Of a stretch of 64,000 bases of DNA, positions 35,501 to 45,814 are shown in pieces (position 1 is the stretch's first letter; the number at the start of each line of letters is the position of its first letter). The DNA comes from Drosophila pseudoobscura (taxonomy: Eukaryota; Arthropoda; Insecta; Diptera; Drosophilidae). The notes below the pieces were generated by a model, which saw nothing but the letters and a program-made list of their open reading frames with translations, was not told the DNA's origin and did no database searches. Made by a program: the position numbers and the translations under genes. The stretch lies in NCBI RefSeq assembly GCF_009870125.1, contig NC_046681.1, forward strand, positions 17,993,001 through 18,057,000, read 5' to 3'.

Positions 35501-36972
35501 AGCGCTTTAGATTTAACAGAAAATCGATGTTACATTTAAGAAAAAAGGGAAAGGCCGCTAAAGGGGTCACAGAAATTAAATTTCAATCTTTCCACTAACT
35601 TTCTGCTAGCAACATTGTCATTGGCAGCCACCGCATTCACATCCGCATCCACATCCACATCCACATCCACATCCTTCATTCAAATGAACCGCACGGGAAA
35701 ATCTGCATTTGATTTGTCGCCCGAGCGCACATGTTGCAAAAAAGTTTCGCCGGCAACTGTCACCAGGACGAAGGTGACACACAGCACACAAAAATAGAAA
35801 AACAATTGCCAATTACGGCAGAACTGTTCCCCGTTTCCTTGTTTACCGATTCAACCACTCCTCGATCCACCCCAGTAGCCACCAGCATGGCCCATAAACA
35901 AGAACGAAACAAAGCAGAAACGGAAACAGAAACAACAACCCAAAAAAAACCACAAAAAAAATCAAGGGGTGGCAGGAAAACTATGTGGAAAATCACTTTT
36001 GCGCTCATAAATTTCAATAATAAAAATTTGAATGCAGTTGACACTACACCGAGGCAAGCGACCCAGCCCTTGTCCTGCCCTGCATCCATAGAGAGAAGTA
36101 AACAAGGTTAAGTGAAATAAAAATCAGTGAAATGCATAAACAAGGCCCAAGGTGCGGGTTGGCTTGGGTCTCGGTGGCTCTCCAGCATCCTCATCGACGT
36201 TCGTGCCACCCGATAATTGAATTGGCTTGTCCGCAGTCTGCAATTGGGTTCAGAAGGTGCAACCCTTTTTCCTTCACTCGAGAAATTACACTTTTACATA
36301 CATCTGTAGGGATGTGGATGTAGGATGAATATGCTCACATTGCTGTTTGGACCTCGCATGTGGCCATGTTTGGCTATGATTTAAGTCCTTTGCTGGCATA
36401 TGGAAAATAACTGAGGGTTGCGCCATCAATTAACCCAAGCCGATTAAGTCTTGAATGCTGTGATCATGAGGTCAAACCTCTAGATATCATATTTGTAGTG
36501 CTCTGGATGGGCTGCACTTGCACAAAAGCAATCAATCACCAAAGCGGCACAGCGTTTCTTAACGATAAAACAGTTGCGATATAAGTTGTTCATTAAAGAG
36601 CTGATCTCAAATTGCTGCGATCCAAGGATTCAACACGAGAGGTACAACCTCCACATTGTTATATAGCCGCTAATAATAGATGCAGCAGAATTTGTTAAAG
36701 TCTAAACTACACAAAGCTATTAGGTCTCCCGTAAAGTGATTCAATACATATATGTACCTACAGAAACAGAAATTCAAAGTTTATCATGAAATTTGAATAG
36801 CGCGGCAGACCATCGATTGCCACCATTCGCCTTGGGAATATCGATATCTTTTCTCTAGTATTGACACATGAATGATTGAATGGATAGGTAAATTCACGTT
36901 TAAGAAAAAACTAATTTTATTTAATTTATTCTGGTTGTTATTATAGACAGAACTCTCAGGGCCAGATGCAGC
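29550..36972. other. Long non-coding stretch between bib and RpL13
   Basis: About 7.4 kb without convincing genes. It holds hexamer-type simple repeats: GGACAT/GGCATG (30888-30915), CCCTGC (31030-31068), CTTGGA then CTTGCG (31294-31330) and CATCCA (35639-35675). It also holds an ATGATGATGATG tract (about 31248) and a Su(H)-type CGTGGGAA at 31082-31089. Frames that look long here mostly follow these repeats. One less repetitive minus-strand frame is at 31516-31959. Adult or embryonic bib enhancers could lie here. Confidence 0.45.
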
Positions 36973-37753
36973 TTACTTCTTGGCCTTCTTGGGATCGCCC
37001 TTGGCTCCCTCCTCGCTCTCAGCTGCCTCCTTAGCGCGCTTAGCGCGGATGCCAACCAAACGAGCATCAGTACGAGCCTGAAAGATGTTTAAATTTGTAA
37101 AATATGCACTTCTGTTTGTCAAAAAGTCAAAAAACATACCTTGCGCAGAGTAGCGAAAGCCTTGAACTTCTTCTCATCCTTGGTAACTTCACGGAACTCA
37201 ACCACGGGCTTTTCGGCCTTGATGGGCATAATGGGTCCCCTGAGCTGGGTGGCCAGCTTGCATTCCTCCACGGAAGATTCACCCTTTCGGATCTTCTTCT
37301 CGTTGATGGGGAACAGAATCAGCTTGCTTCTGTACTCCTTGAGGCGCTGGATGTTGCGCTGACGCGACTCCAGGGATTTGTTCTTGCGACGGAAGTCAAC
37401 AGCAATGCCAATGGTCTTGGCGAATTTAGCGCTGACGCCAGCGCCCTGAGGATACGAGAAAATACAATTTGATGTGTATTTTAAAAATATATTTTTTGTG
37501 ATAAGCTCACCTTCAGCTCCTCCAGGGTGAAGCCACGGCCGGTACGCAATTTTGTGTGGTAGCGGATGGTGGGGCAACGGACCACGGGGCGCAGAGCACC
37601 ACTGGCTGGGCGGGGGAACACAGCCTTGGCCTTCTTGACGCGGTTCTCGTGTCTGCGGTGTTTACGTGCAGGCTGGTTGAACCAGGTCTTCACATGACGC
37701 TGCCACCACTTGTGGTAGTGCTGGTTTGGAATCATATTATTTCCCTTACCCAT
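36973..37753 (-). CDS. RpL13: Ribosomal protein L13 (eL13)
   Basis: Coding exons 37511-37753, 37140-37445 and 36973-37077, all phase 0, give 217 residues (218 in D. melanogaster). It is a large-subunit ribosomal protein. The sequence is very basic and shows the conserved start ([15 protein letters not shown]), the [17 protein letters not shown] block beginning exon 2, and a Lys-rich C-terminus ending in KKAKK. The 5' UTR is split by an intron whose acceptor TTGCAG is 18 bases upstream of the ATG. The likely start site at about 38066 is in a TTTCCTTTTT tract, as expected for a TOP-type ribosomal protein promoter. It is transcribed divergently from Dref. Confidence 0.97.
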
Positions 37754-37774
37754 CTTGGCGGTTTAGATTGGCTG

Positions 37775-38036
37775 CAACATAGAAGTAAACATTAATTGAA
37801 TGGATTTGTGAACGAACGCTGCGGCATAACCAAGCAGCGGCACTGCATTTCCTGGCCCACGTGGCTGGGCATATTTCATTTGTTTGAGGCACAATTTAGC
37901 ACTCCTTGCTGTCATTTCCATGGAGCAAATAATGTCTAAATGGTATCTGCACATTTTACACAGTCAATTCCAATGTTTTAGGCCCACTTTAATGTCATTT
38001 TCTATTATTTCCATTGGCGAACAAAAATTCACGCAC
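37775..38036 (-). other. RpL13: 5' UTR intron of RpL13 with possible H/ACA RNA
   Basis: Intron from donor GTGCGT (38031-38036) to acceptor CAG (37772-37774). On the minus strand it has a short hairpin (GCCCA/TGGGC), then a hairpin with a perfect CGCTGC/GCAGCG stem (37817-37839), then ACAAAT at 37809-37804. A hairpin-hairpin-ACA order in a ribosomal protein intron fits an H/ACA snoRNA, but I cannot find a clean H box, so it stays tentative. Confidence 0.35.
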
Positions 38037-38059
38037 CTTTTCTTCCCAACAACGAATTA

Positions 38060-38465
38060 AAAAGGAAATCGCAACCAACTTCACGTCGCGGAATGAACGA
38101 AAATTTCCCTTCGAAAATTCCCAGCAGAGGCTTAAATTTCCCCAGCTATCGATTGGTGATGCAATCAGTGTTAACACTGTTTTAGCACTGTTTTCAATTA
38201 AATTCAGAGTTATTAATGTGTTAGTCGCATTAAAGTGGCATTGCAGCTGCAAATAGATTTTAAAAGAAACCAAAAATAATTCCCGCAAGTTTCGTGCATT
38301 TTAAGCATTTAAGTAAAGCATTTGCCGTAGCTGCCGTGTCGCGTGGCAACTCTGTACTGTACTTCTGATACAGATAAAAAACTATTGACTATCTATCTAT
38401 AATCGAGAAATTGCGCGCTTCTCGCATTGGAAGTCATAATCAAAATAAATAAAACCGAAATCAAG
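38060..38465. promoter_or_regulatory. Divergent RpL13/Dref promoter with DRE-like site
   Basis: About 400 bases separate the RpL13 start site and the Dref ATG. TATCGATT at 38147-38154 matches the DRE consensus WATCGATW. DREF is known to act on DRE-bearing promoters of growth genes, so the site could serve both genes, including feedback on Dref itself. That last step is inference. Confidence 0.5.
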
Positions 38466-40793
38466 ATGAGTGACGAAGTCGCCGCGTCCCCCGCTGTAGT
38501 TAATGAGCTCAAATATGAAGATGTCTCGCAGCTCAACTTTTCCAAACTGTACTCGCCGAAAATGAAGAGCGTCTACTGGCGCTATTTTGGCTTTCCCTCC
38601 AACGACAACAACGAGGTAATCACCAAGCAGAACGTGGTGTGCATCAAGTGCCACAAAGTGCTGACCAACCACGGCAATACGACCAACTTGCGGGCCCACT
38701 TGCAGCATCGCCACAAGGATCTTTTCAGGGACCTCTGCCAGGAACACGACATCCAAGTGCCGCCGCGAAAAACGCCGCGCAACGTCGCCCATCCGCCGCT
38801 CTCGAAGAGGAACGTCTCCACACGACGCGTGAAGTTAGAGTTTATTAATAATCGCAATCACGACAATGCATCGGACGACGAAATGGACGAGGCCGCCGTA
38901 GCCACCGCCGCCATGCAGGCCGAGGAGGAATCATCGTCTCAGACCCTACTGTACGAAACTATGGTGCCGTTCACCTACGACGAATCTGATAATGTGGTCG
39001 AGGAGGAGGAGCGCACGGTTAGTTTGGAGCCAAAGTTTCAGCGAAGGGTAGGTAAAGTTGGGCGCCCTCCGGGTGCTCTGCACCACAGTCGGCCCATTAA
39101 GCACGAGGATGGCGGCTACTCATCGCCGAACATAGCCAACTTGGCAGAGGCCTTGACCGACATAGTCATAAAGGATTTGCGCAATGTGGAGACGCTCTAC
39201 GATGTGGGTTTCAGCGATTTTGTACGGCAGGCCATGGGCAACGCTGCGTGCATGCCCGATCTGGAGAAGGTCGATTCTCTCCTGAGCGAGATGCATGCCT
39301 CCAAGTTTTTGGAGATCGGAGACATTACACGAGAGTTCAGTGCCGAGAAACCCTTTTCGCTGGCCTTTGAGCGTTGGATAAATGTGGAGCAGCGTCGTTT
39401 CCTTACCATCTACCACCACTATCTCGACGAGGAGACCCAGTCCGTTCGCAGCGCCTTGTATGCGACAGTCGAATACAATGATTACATCGTCTTTGACGAT
39501 CTGCTTACCGACTTCTACTTGACCAACTGCACCCTTGTAATCGTCAATTACGACGACGAAGAAGACTTTCTGTACAGCTACTTGAAGGAAAAGAGTATGT
39601 CCGGAATGCGTATGCCGTAAAATTAGAGTTAACTTATGAATCCCAATCGTGTTGCAGATATTCCCGTTGTACTGTGCTATGTCTCGGTTATTGACAAATG
39701 TTTGCTTCGAGTGTTTGACATAGAGGAGGTGGCCACACTTCTGGAGCAGGTGAAGGACATCATCCAGCGGCATTCGGCCGAGATTAGCTCGAAGGTATCG
39801 GAGCTGCCCTCGTACAATGAGCATTTCCCTTGGACCCTGTATGAGATGTTGAAGTTCTTTACCGAATCCATTTCGTGGTCCGAAGACATGGATCAACTAG
39901 TGATGACGGCCAAAATCGTGACAGAGGCGCTCAGCGCGTTGGTGGTAGGCTCTCTCAACTTAATCGACAACTGAATATCTTTTTAAAAGCTTAACTCTTC
40001 TCTAGATTGCATTGGACACATTGCGGGGCGAGGATATTCCGCTATGCAGCATGCTGTCGCCCATAACATCAAAGATACTGATTAAGAAACTTGGCATTGT
40101 TGAGCAGGACGATTCCCTGATGATGAACATAAAGCGCACCATAGCTGGTGTGCTGCAGAGCTACGTTATATCGAACGACAATCTGACCAGCGCTGCACTG
40201 CTCGATCCCCGATTCCATCGGCTGACCACCATTGAGAACCTGGACAGGTGTGTCCGTATGCTGACCCAAAAATACAACAAAACGTTCGGCGGATCGAGCG
40301 GCGACCCAACAGAAGTGGCGGCTACTACCTCCGTGAACACTTCGCCAACGGTTACCATCAAGGCAGAACCAAGAAACAGCTCTGCTGGCAGTAATGCTAA
40401 GAAGTCGAGTAAGTATTGGAATAATGTGCATCTTTGGACCGTCAGTTCATAATTACGAACCCTTCTATAGAGCTGGAACTTTTGTTTGATGTTGCCGAGA
40501 TTCCAAACCCACCCAAGCGGGATGCCGACTGCACTGTGGAAACTGATTTGAAACGTTACCGTAACGAGGTAATCGTTCAGTTGGACGAGTCCCCCATTGA
40601 GTGGTGGCTCAAAATGGGACATATTTATGCAACGCTGCGCGATCTCGCCACCTTATATCAGAGTGTGCCCGGCGTGGTGACCCTAAGCTTCAAGAAGCCT
40701 TTGCGAGAGCAGATTAATGATTTCAATAAGCGTTCCATGCTCACCGGAAACCAAATCGACGCGATATTGTTTTTGCATCATCACAACAATTAA
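38466..40793 (+). CDS. Dref: DREF, BED-finger transcription factor
   Basis: Exons 38466-39594, 39658-39944, 40006-40408 and 40471-40793 join in phase to 713 residues (about 709 in D. melanogaster). DREF binds the DRE (TATCGATA) in promoters of replication and growth genes and has roles in insulator function. The BED zinc finger shows C59, C62, H78 and H83 with the conserved WRYFGF motif before it. An acidic middle region carries a basic KVGRPPG patch, similar to an AT-hook. The C-terminal block with WWLKMGHIYATLRDLA is the hAT-type dimerisation domain, a mark of descent from a hAT transposase. Start chosen at ATG 38466 (MSDEV), which is the conserved one; no upstream ATG is in frame. It is divergent from RpL13. 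Confidence 0.96.
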
Positions 40794-41470
40794 TTACACA
40801 GCGGGAATCGCTGGATAATGTAGCTTTTTTTTCGTAATCGTAATCGAAAGAAAATGAAGAATTCAGTGTTTCTTCTAAATGTAGAAATGAAGAAATTGAA
40901 TAATTCTGTTTCTACTAGATGCATAACGAAATGCATTATTTTTAACTTTCCTTTTAAACCTAAATTTAATCTAATCTGTGTGTATATGACTACGATGGGC
41001 GCTGCCAATTGGAATTATAATTAAATTGAAAAATAATGAAAACAATGAAAAGCCGGACTTGGCCGTACGCTGGAGAATCAGGCATGTTGTGTGTACATTT
41101 TGAACACGCCCCAATATATGTATAATGTAATTTGTTTATTTTCTGGCCCAATATCATTTAATCTAAGTATTATTGTTTAATACAATTATAATATTACAAT
41201 AAATTATAATAACCACAATATGAAAGTATGTATATGTATCCAGATGACCTAGCTTGTCTCGTGGGCTAGTTGTTCTGCAGAGTTCGGTTTGCATGTCGGC
41301 AAAGGCTTTACTAAATAATTGCATACACATTCCCATGCACCATACTAGGGTGGGACTTATTTCTAAATTTCCGCGGGAATTTAGTAAATGGGGAATTTTA
41401 CATGAATTTCACACTTATCGCGTTTACGACACGGTTAAACGATTTACAACACTGTTTTCAAGTAAATAAC
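40794..41470. other. Dref 3' flank
   Basis: AT-rich sequence, probably Dref 3' UTR at its start (AATAAA-like signals at about 41199). No coding sequence is supported. Confidence 0.45.
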
Positions 41471-41479
41471 CATTGACGT

Positions 41480-41795
41480 GACAACATTGCGGCTGTTTTT
41501 TTGTTGAACATTTTTGTTTAAACCTTGTTTTAGTCAAAATACAATAAATGGGAGTAACAGTAATAAATCAGTCAAGTAGAAAATAGGTTCATTAATTGGA
41601 TACAATTATGTAGGCAGGGCTGAGAGATCCATCAAGTTAGTAATATTCGATGGAATATCATTAAGGAGGAATATGTATAGTAGCACTTGAATTCGTCACT
41701 ATATTTACGGTATATTTTTAAAATGAGACGGTATATTTTGGTACATTTTTGTGGGTCGGACGGTATATTTTATCGATAAATCCGCGGTCACACTG
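41480..41795 (-). repeat. Dispersed promoter-bearing repeat, copy 2
   Basis: Reads on the minus strand from CAGTGTGACCGCGG (41795) through the ATATACC series, TGACGAATTCAAGTGCTAC (about 41690), to ATTTTGACTAAAACAAGG (about 41540-41523). It is collinear with 5361-5720 over more than 300 bases with moderate divergence. Confidence 0.7.
41700..41795 (+). promoter_or_regulatory. CG5850 core promoter: Motif 6 repeats, DRE, Motif 1
   Basis: In gene direction: ACGGTATATTTTT, ACGGTATATTTTGG, GGACGGTATATTTT, then a perfect DRE TATCGATA (41771-41778) and CCGCGGTCACACTG (41782-41795). All are known housekeeping promoter elements. The 5' UTR exon should begin close to 41800. Confidence 0.75.
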
Positions 41796-41892
41796 ATTTG
41801 CAGTGGAAAGGGAAATAAAAACTAACAAATAATAAATATTGTAGCTAAAGAAAGCGTTGAGGTTTTACATTGCAAGGAAGATATAGCTGAAA

Positions 41893-41943
41893 ATGTGCCG
41901 CAGAAGCCATCAGTTGCGTGGGTGCAAAATCCGGGGAATATAA
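41893..41943 (+). promoter_or_regulatory. Upstream ORF of 16 codons in CG5850 leader
   Basis: A short ATG-initiated frame ends at TAA well before the main start at 42137. Its ATG lies in AAAATG context, which is favourable in flies, so it could reduce translation of the main frame. It assumes that the leader is unspliced here. Confidence 0.4.
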
Positions 41944-42136
41944 ATTACCGAGAAAAACGGCAACGACGACGACAACCCAGCGAAAACAGTTACAGGGCGG
42001 CGGCGGCGGTGGCAACGGCAACAGCTTTGTTGCTTTGTTGTTTTGTCGTTTGACAACGAAAGCAAAAACTCGGCAAAACTTCGGCTGTGAAAAATCGCCG
42101 TCGAGAGCTCTTCTAGAGGGAAGTCCGGAAAGAAAG

Positions 42137-44075
42137 ATGTGTCGCCTGGATATACGTCACTTCTGCGAGGATTGGCGCATCTGGATACGCCCGCTGCTGA
42201 TTGTCACCTATGGTATATTCGCGATCATTGTGGTGCCCCTGCTCATCGTGAACTCTGTGAAGGACGGCTTCCAGCGCAACGATCAATTGATACTCATTGG
42301 CGGATTGTTTGTGCTATCGGCGGTGCCTGTGTCAATATGGCACATCATACAACACGTCATACATTTCACGAAGCCCATTCTGCAGAAGCACATCATACGT
42401 ATACTGTGGATGGTGCCCATCTACGCTTTGAACGCGGTAAGTGGGTCAGACGAAAGCGAAACTGGCATCGAATCAGAAACTGAAACCACAAGTCGGCTTC
42501 TGCGTCGAAGCATTGAGCGCACCTGTATCTGAAATCTAATACTGTTTTTCTGTCTCACAGTGGATTGGTCTGTTCTTTCCGAAACATTCGATCTACGTGG
42601 ACTCGTTGCGCGAGTGCTATGAGGCGTACGTAATCTACAACTTCATGGTTTACCTGCTTAACTACCTGAATCTCAACATGGACTTGGAGATAACCATGGT
42701 GTACAAGCCGCAGGTGAATCACTTTTTCCCCCTCTGCTGCATGCGTCCCTGGATTATGGGTCGCGAATTCATCCACAACTGCAAGCACGGCATTCTCCAG
42801 TACACCGTCGTGCGACCCATAACCACATTCATTTCTGTGTGAGTGCTAAAGAATCCTCGTGTCTTGCCTATTACACTTCCTGTAGTTCCGAATTTCTTGC
42901 CCCCTGTGTCGAGTAGCATCTGTGAGCTGTGCGGCGTCTACGGCGAGGGAGAGTTCGCTGGCAATGTGGCCTTTCCGTACATCATAGTCGTTAACAACAT
43001 CTCCCAGTTCGTGGCCATGTACTGCCTGGTGCTCTTCTATCGTGCTAACAAGGAGGATTTAAAGCCCATGAAGCCCATTCCTAAGTTTCTGTGCATCAAG
43101 GCTGTGGTGTTCTTTTCCTTCTTGTAAGTGTTGATCTCTCTTGATCCTTCGAATTCAGCTTTATAATTCGGATCATCTCGATCACAGCCAAGGAGTGCTT
43201 CTCAATGTCCTGGTTTACTATGGCATTATCAAGGACATATTCGGCTCAGATGTGGGCGAGACCAATCTGGCATCCATGCTGCAAGTGAGTAGTCAGTGAG
43301 ATGTTTGCGGATCAGTTTGAACCTGTGATTAACCTCTTGCCAGAACTTTCTCATTTGCATTGAGATGTTTATCGCTGCCGTAGCTCACATCTACAGCTTC
43401 CCGCACCATCCGTTCCACATTAACTCGCCGCAGTATTGGAATAATCCCAATCATAGCTGGTGTCGTGCTTTTCTCTCCATGATGGACATATCGGACATGC
43501 AAGAGGATGTCACTGAGCATTTGGGCGTGGTGGGCAGCACATTAAGCCGCCGTTTTCAGGGTCGCAGCACCTATCAGCCCCTGGCACGGGGTCCCCGACG
43601 CTCCAGCAGTGAATCCGAGTACTTAATCAGCAAGCGGCAGGATCAGCAGCTCTCCGGCAGTTCCACTCAATCAGGTAACATGTATGGGGCCACATCAAGT
43701 CGCTTGGTTGTGCCCGTCGATGTGGGGAAACTGAACATCCTTACCGATCCAAATCAAACTCACGCCCAATCTCAATATCCTTTAGCAGGCGCAGACGGGG
43801 CTGGTGATAATAGTAATAGCAACAACTACCAACAACAACAACTGCACTTGCCGGGTGCAAGGTCACAGCCGTCACCGCGTCAGCGTGAAACTCAGCATCT
43901 TCGAGAGCGGGAGCGCGAGCGGGAACGCGATGAGCAGCAGCAGCATTTCGTGGGGGCTGGTGGGAGCAGCTTTTTGCGCCTAGTACCAGTCGCTGGAGCT
44001 GCTTCATCGGCAGCCCCCATACCCGAGTCGAACGACGACTATGCACTTCTGCTGGGAGCGGGAGCGGGCAGGTGA
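42137..44075 (+). CDS. CG5850: TMEM184-family multi-pass membrane protein (CG5850)
   Basis: Exons 42137-42436, 42561-42838, 42917-43123, 43188-43284 and 43344-44075 join in phase to 537 residues up to TGA 44073-44075. The first 330 or so residues are the TMEM184/OST-alpha/LAZ1 (DUF300) domain with about seven membrane segments. Conserved family strings include a VVPxxI-type first helix, YEAYVIYNF, RPITTF and GVYGEGEF. The role is poorly known; vertebrate TMEM184B is linked to endolysosomal traffic and axon degeneration. The tail is Ser/Gln-rich with Arg/Glu repeats and likely disordered. For exon 3 an upstream TAG acceptor (42885) would cause a stop; the used one is at 42916. Past the TGA the frame stays open to 44399. 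Confidence 0.88.
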
Positions 44076-44399
44076 CACCGCTATCATTACCAGCACCAGC
44101 ACCCGCATATCGACGATGCGTTCGAAGACGAAGATGGTGTAGATGTTAGTCAAAATTTGAACGCCTCTTCACTGAGCGCGTCGCTGTCCGATTCATTTGG
44201 CATGTCCAGCAGTTTGAAATTCAGCGCCACGTGCAGTAATCAATCCGAGTGGTCGAATTCAACAGGTGGGGATGAGGACGATGACGGAGACGATGACAAC
44301 GACGACGGTGACGATATTGACGAACAGGAGGAACAGCATCCGGTTGTTGTTGTTGCCTCAACGACGCGGCGTCGCCGCGATCGAGAGTACATCACCTAG
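44076..44399 (+). CDS. CG5850: In-frame extension of CG5850 past TGA (putative readthrough)
   Basis: After the TGA at 44073-44075 (followed by C) the same frame remains open for 107 codons to TAG 44397-44399. It reads as a His-rich start, then an acidic patch, a Ser-rich block, a long Asp/Gly/Glu run and a basic end. The TGA-C context is the leakiest in flies and the commonest among known readthrough genes. The only GT-AG pair that would remove the stop is about 22 bases apart, too short for an intron. A lineage-specific nonsense change is the main alternative. Confidence 0.6.
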   Translation, partial: HRYHYQHQHPHIDDAFEDEDGVDVSQNLNASSLSASLSDSFGMSSSLKFSATCSNQSEWSNSTGGDEDDDGDDDNDDGDDIDEQEEQHPVVVVASTTRRRRDREYIT

Positions 44400-45814
44400 A
44401 TCCTAGAAAACTGACTTATTGGACTTTAATTTTTCTTCAGTTATTCCCATTCTTATATTTATTACTTCCCAATATTCTGATTAAGTTGATTAGTCATTTG
44501 GTCATCGGTTTGGCAAATGCAAATATTAGTTTTAAAATACTCATTCGAAGCAACCTTTCTCGCAACCCCATCGGATGGGGTCTTTGAAATTGTGGCCTTA
44601 ATTTGTAATTCGATAGTAACAAAGGATTTTTCATAGCAATCGTATGGTTTACACCGAGAAAGCATGCGACACACGTGCATACACCCTTTATTCCACAGAT
44701 GAGGGTATTAGCTCTTAGCTGGCTGTAGTGTAAACCCCTGTAATCAACTCCTGGAACACCTAAATTATACATTTTTATACTTATATCCGCTAGGCCAAAT
44801 AGTTTATTGAAACATGCCTGAACCGATTGTGAATTTTGTGACTGCCGCCGGTCAGAAAAGGGCGTACTTTATACATATTTAAATAGAAATTGTTATTGTA
44901 AATCTAATATACGTCTCAATAATAATATTGGAAAATATTTGCCACCGCCTTTTATGTTTGTATCATTTGCATTATTTTTATTTTACTGCACTTTACTGCA
45001 TCCACATGATCGGATACGACTTTCTTGATTTTTAAATTGCGCTATCCTAAATTGTATTTTGATTAGTGTGAAGTTGTTGTTTATACACACATTCCTCCCC
45101 TCACCTCATTGTGGCAAGCTTACTGATTTCTGAATTGCATTCCCATTAGCTTCCATAAAACTGCTCTTCTACCGGCTTAGGCCTTCAGCCATGTCGACCT
45201 TGGGGTTTTTCAGAAGAAAGGCTTTTTATCTAAAGTTTCTTATCGTCCACTACCCGAGAAGATACAGACAGTTATCAACTCTGATTTCATTTTGGGCCGA
45301 TAAGAGCGGTGGAAAACAGCAGAAGACAATCCGTACAGGAATCATACAAATTTTGTTTGTAACATTTATTTTAAGCATTTTCATTTCTAGGTCTTTTCAT
45401 AATACTTGCATTTATCATTTTAACAAAGATTTAGAACAAAAACAGAAACCTGTAAAATAGCAACAGAACTGACGGAGACGAAAACAGAGACGTAGATTGA
45501 CTCCTGCTATAAGTACAGGCAAAGAATAAAATACATTTAAAAGCATAGACGGAATTCACGTTACGAACATAGAAAGAGTGGAAGGAAAACAAGTAAAACC
45601 GAATATCAATCAACATCAATTAAAAACAAATTCAGTCCAGTGATTACTTCTCGTGCTACGTGTGAATAATTGTATAAGAAATTCCCAGTAAATTTCGACG
45701 CGACGTGCTTCGATATGGAAGGCACGCCAATTGCTTTTGGACATACATACGATATATATATTATATCCATATGTATCCGTATACACGCAGCTGCATTAGC
45801 AGAAAGAAATTGGA
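44400..45814. other. Convergent 3' region between CG5850 and the MEAK7-like gene
   Basis: AT-rich, no supported gene. A plus-strand ATG frame of 89 codons lies at 45191-45460, hydrophobic near its end; it looks like chance but cannot be ruled out. AATAAA-like signals occur at about 45526. Confidence 0.4.

Noticed and set aside
42843-42916. Upstream acceptor (CTTCCTGTAG) for CG5850 exon 3
   Set aside because: With the phase left by exon 2 it leads to an in-frame TAG, while the acceptor at 42916 gives the conserved family sequence.
45191-45460. An 89-codon plus-strand ATG frame between convergent genes
   Set aside because: It lies in AT-rich 3' flanking DNA, lacks promoter or splice context, and is within chance length.
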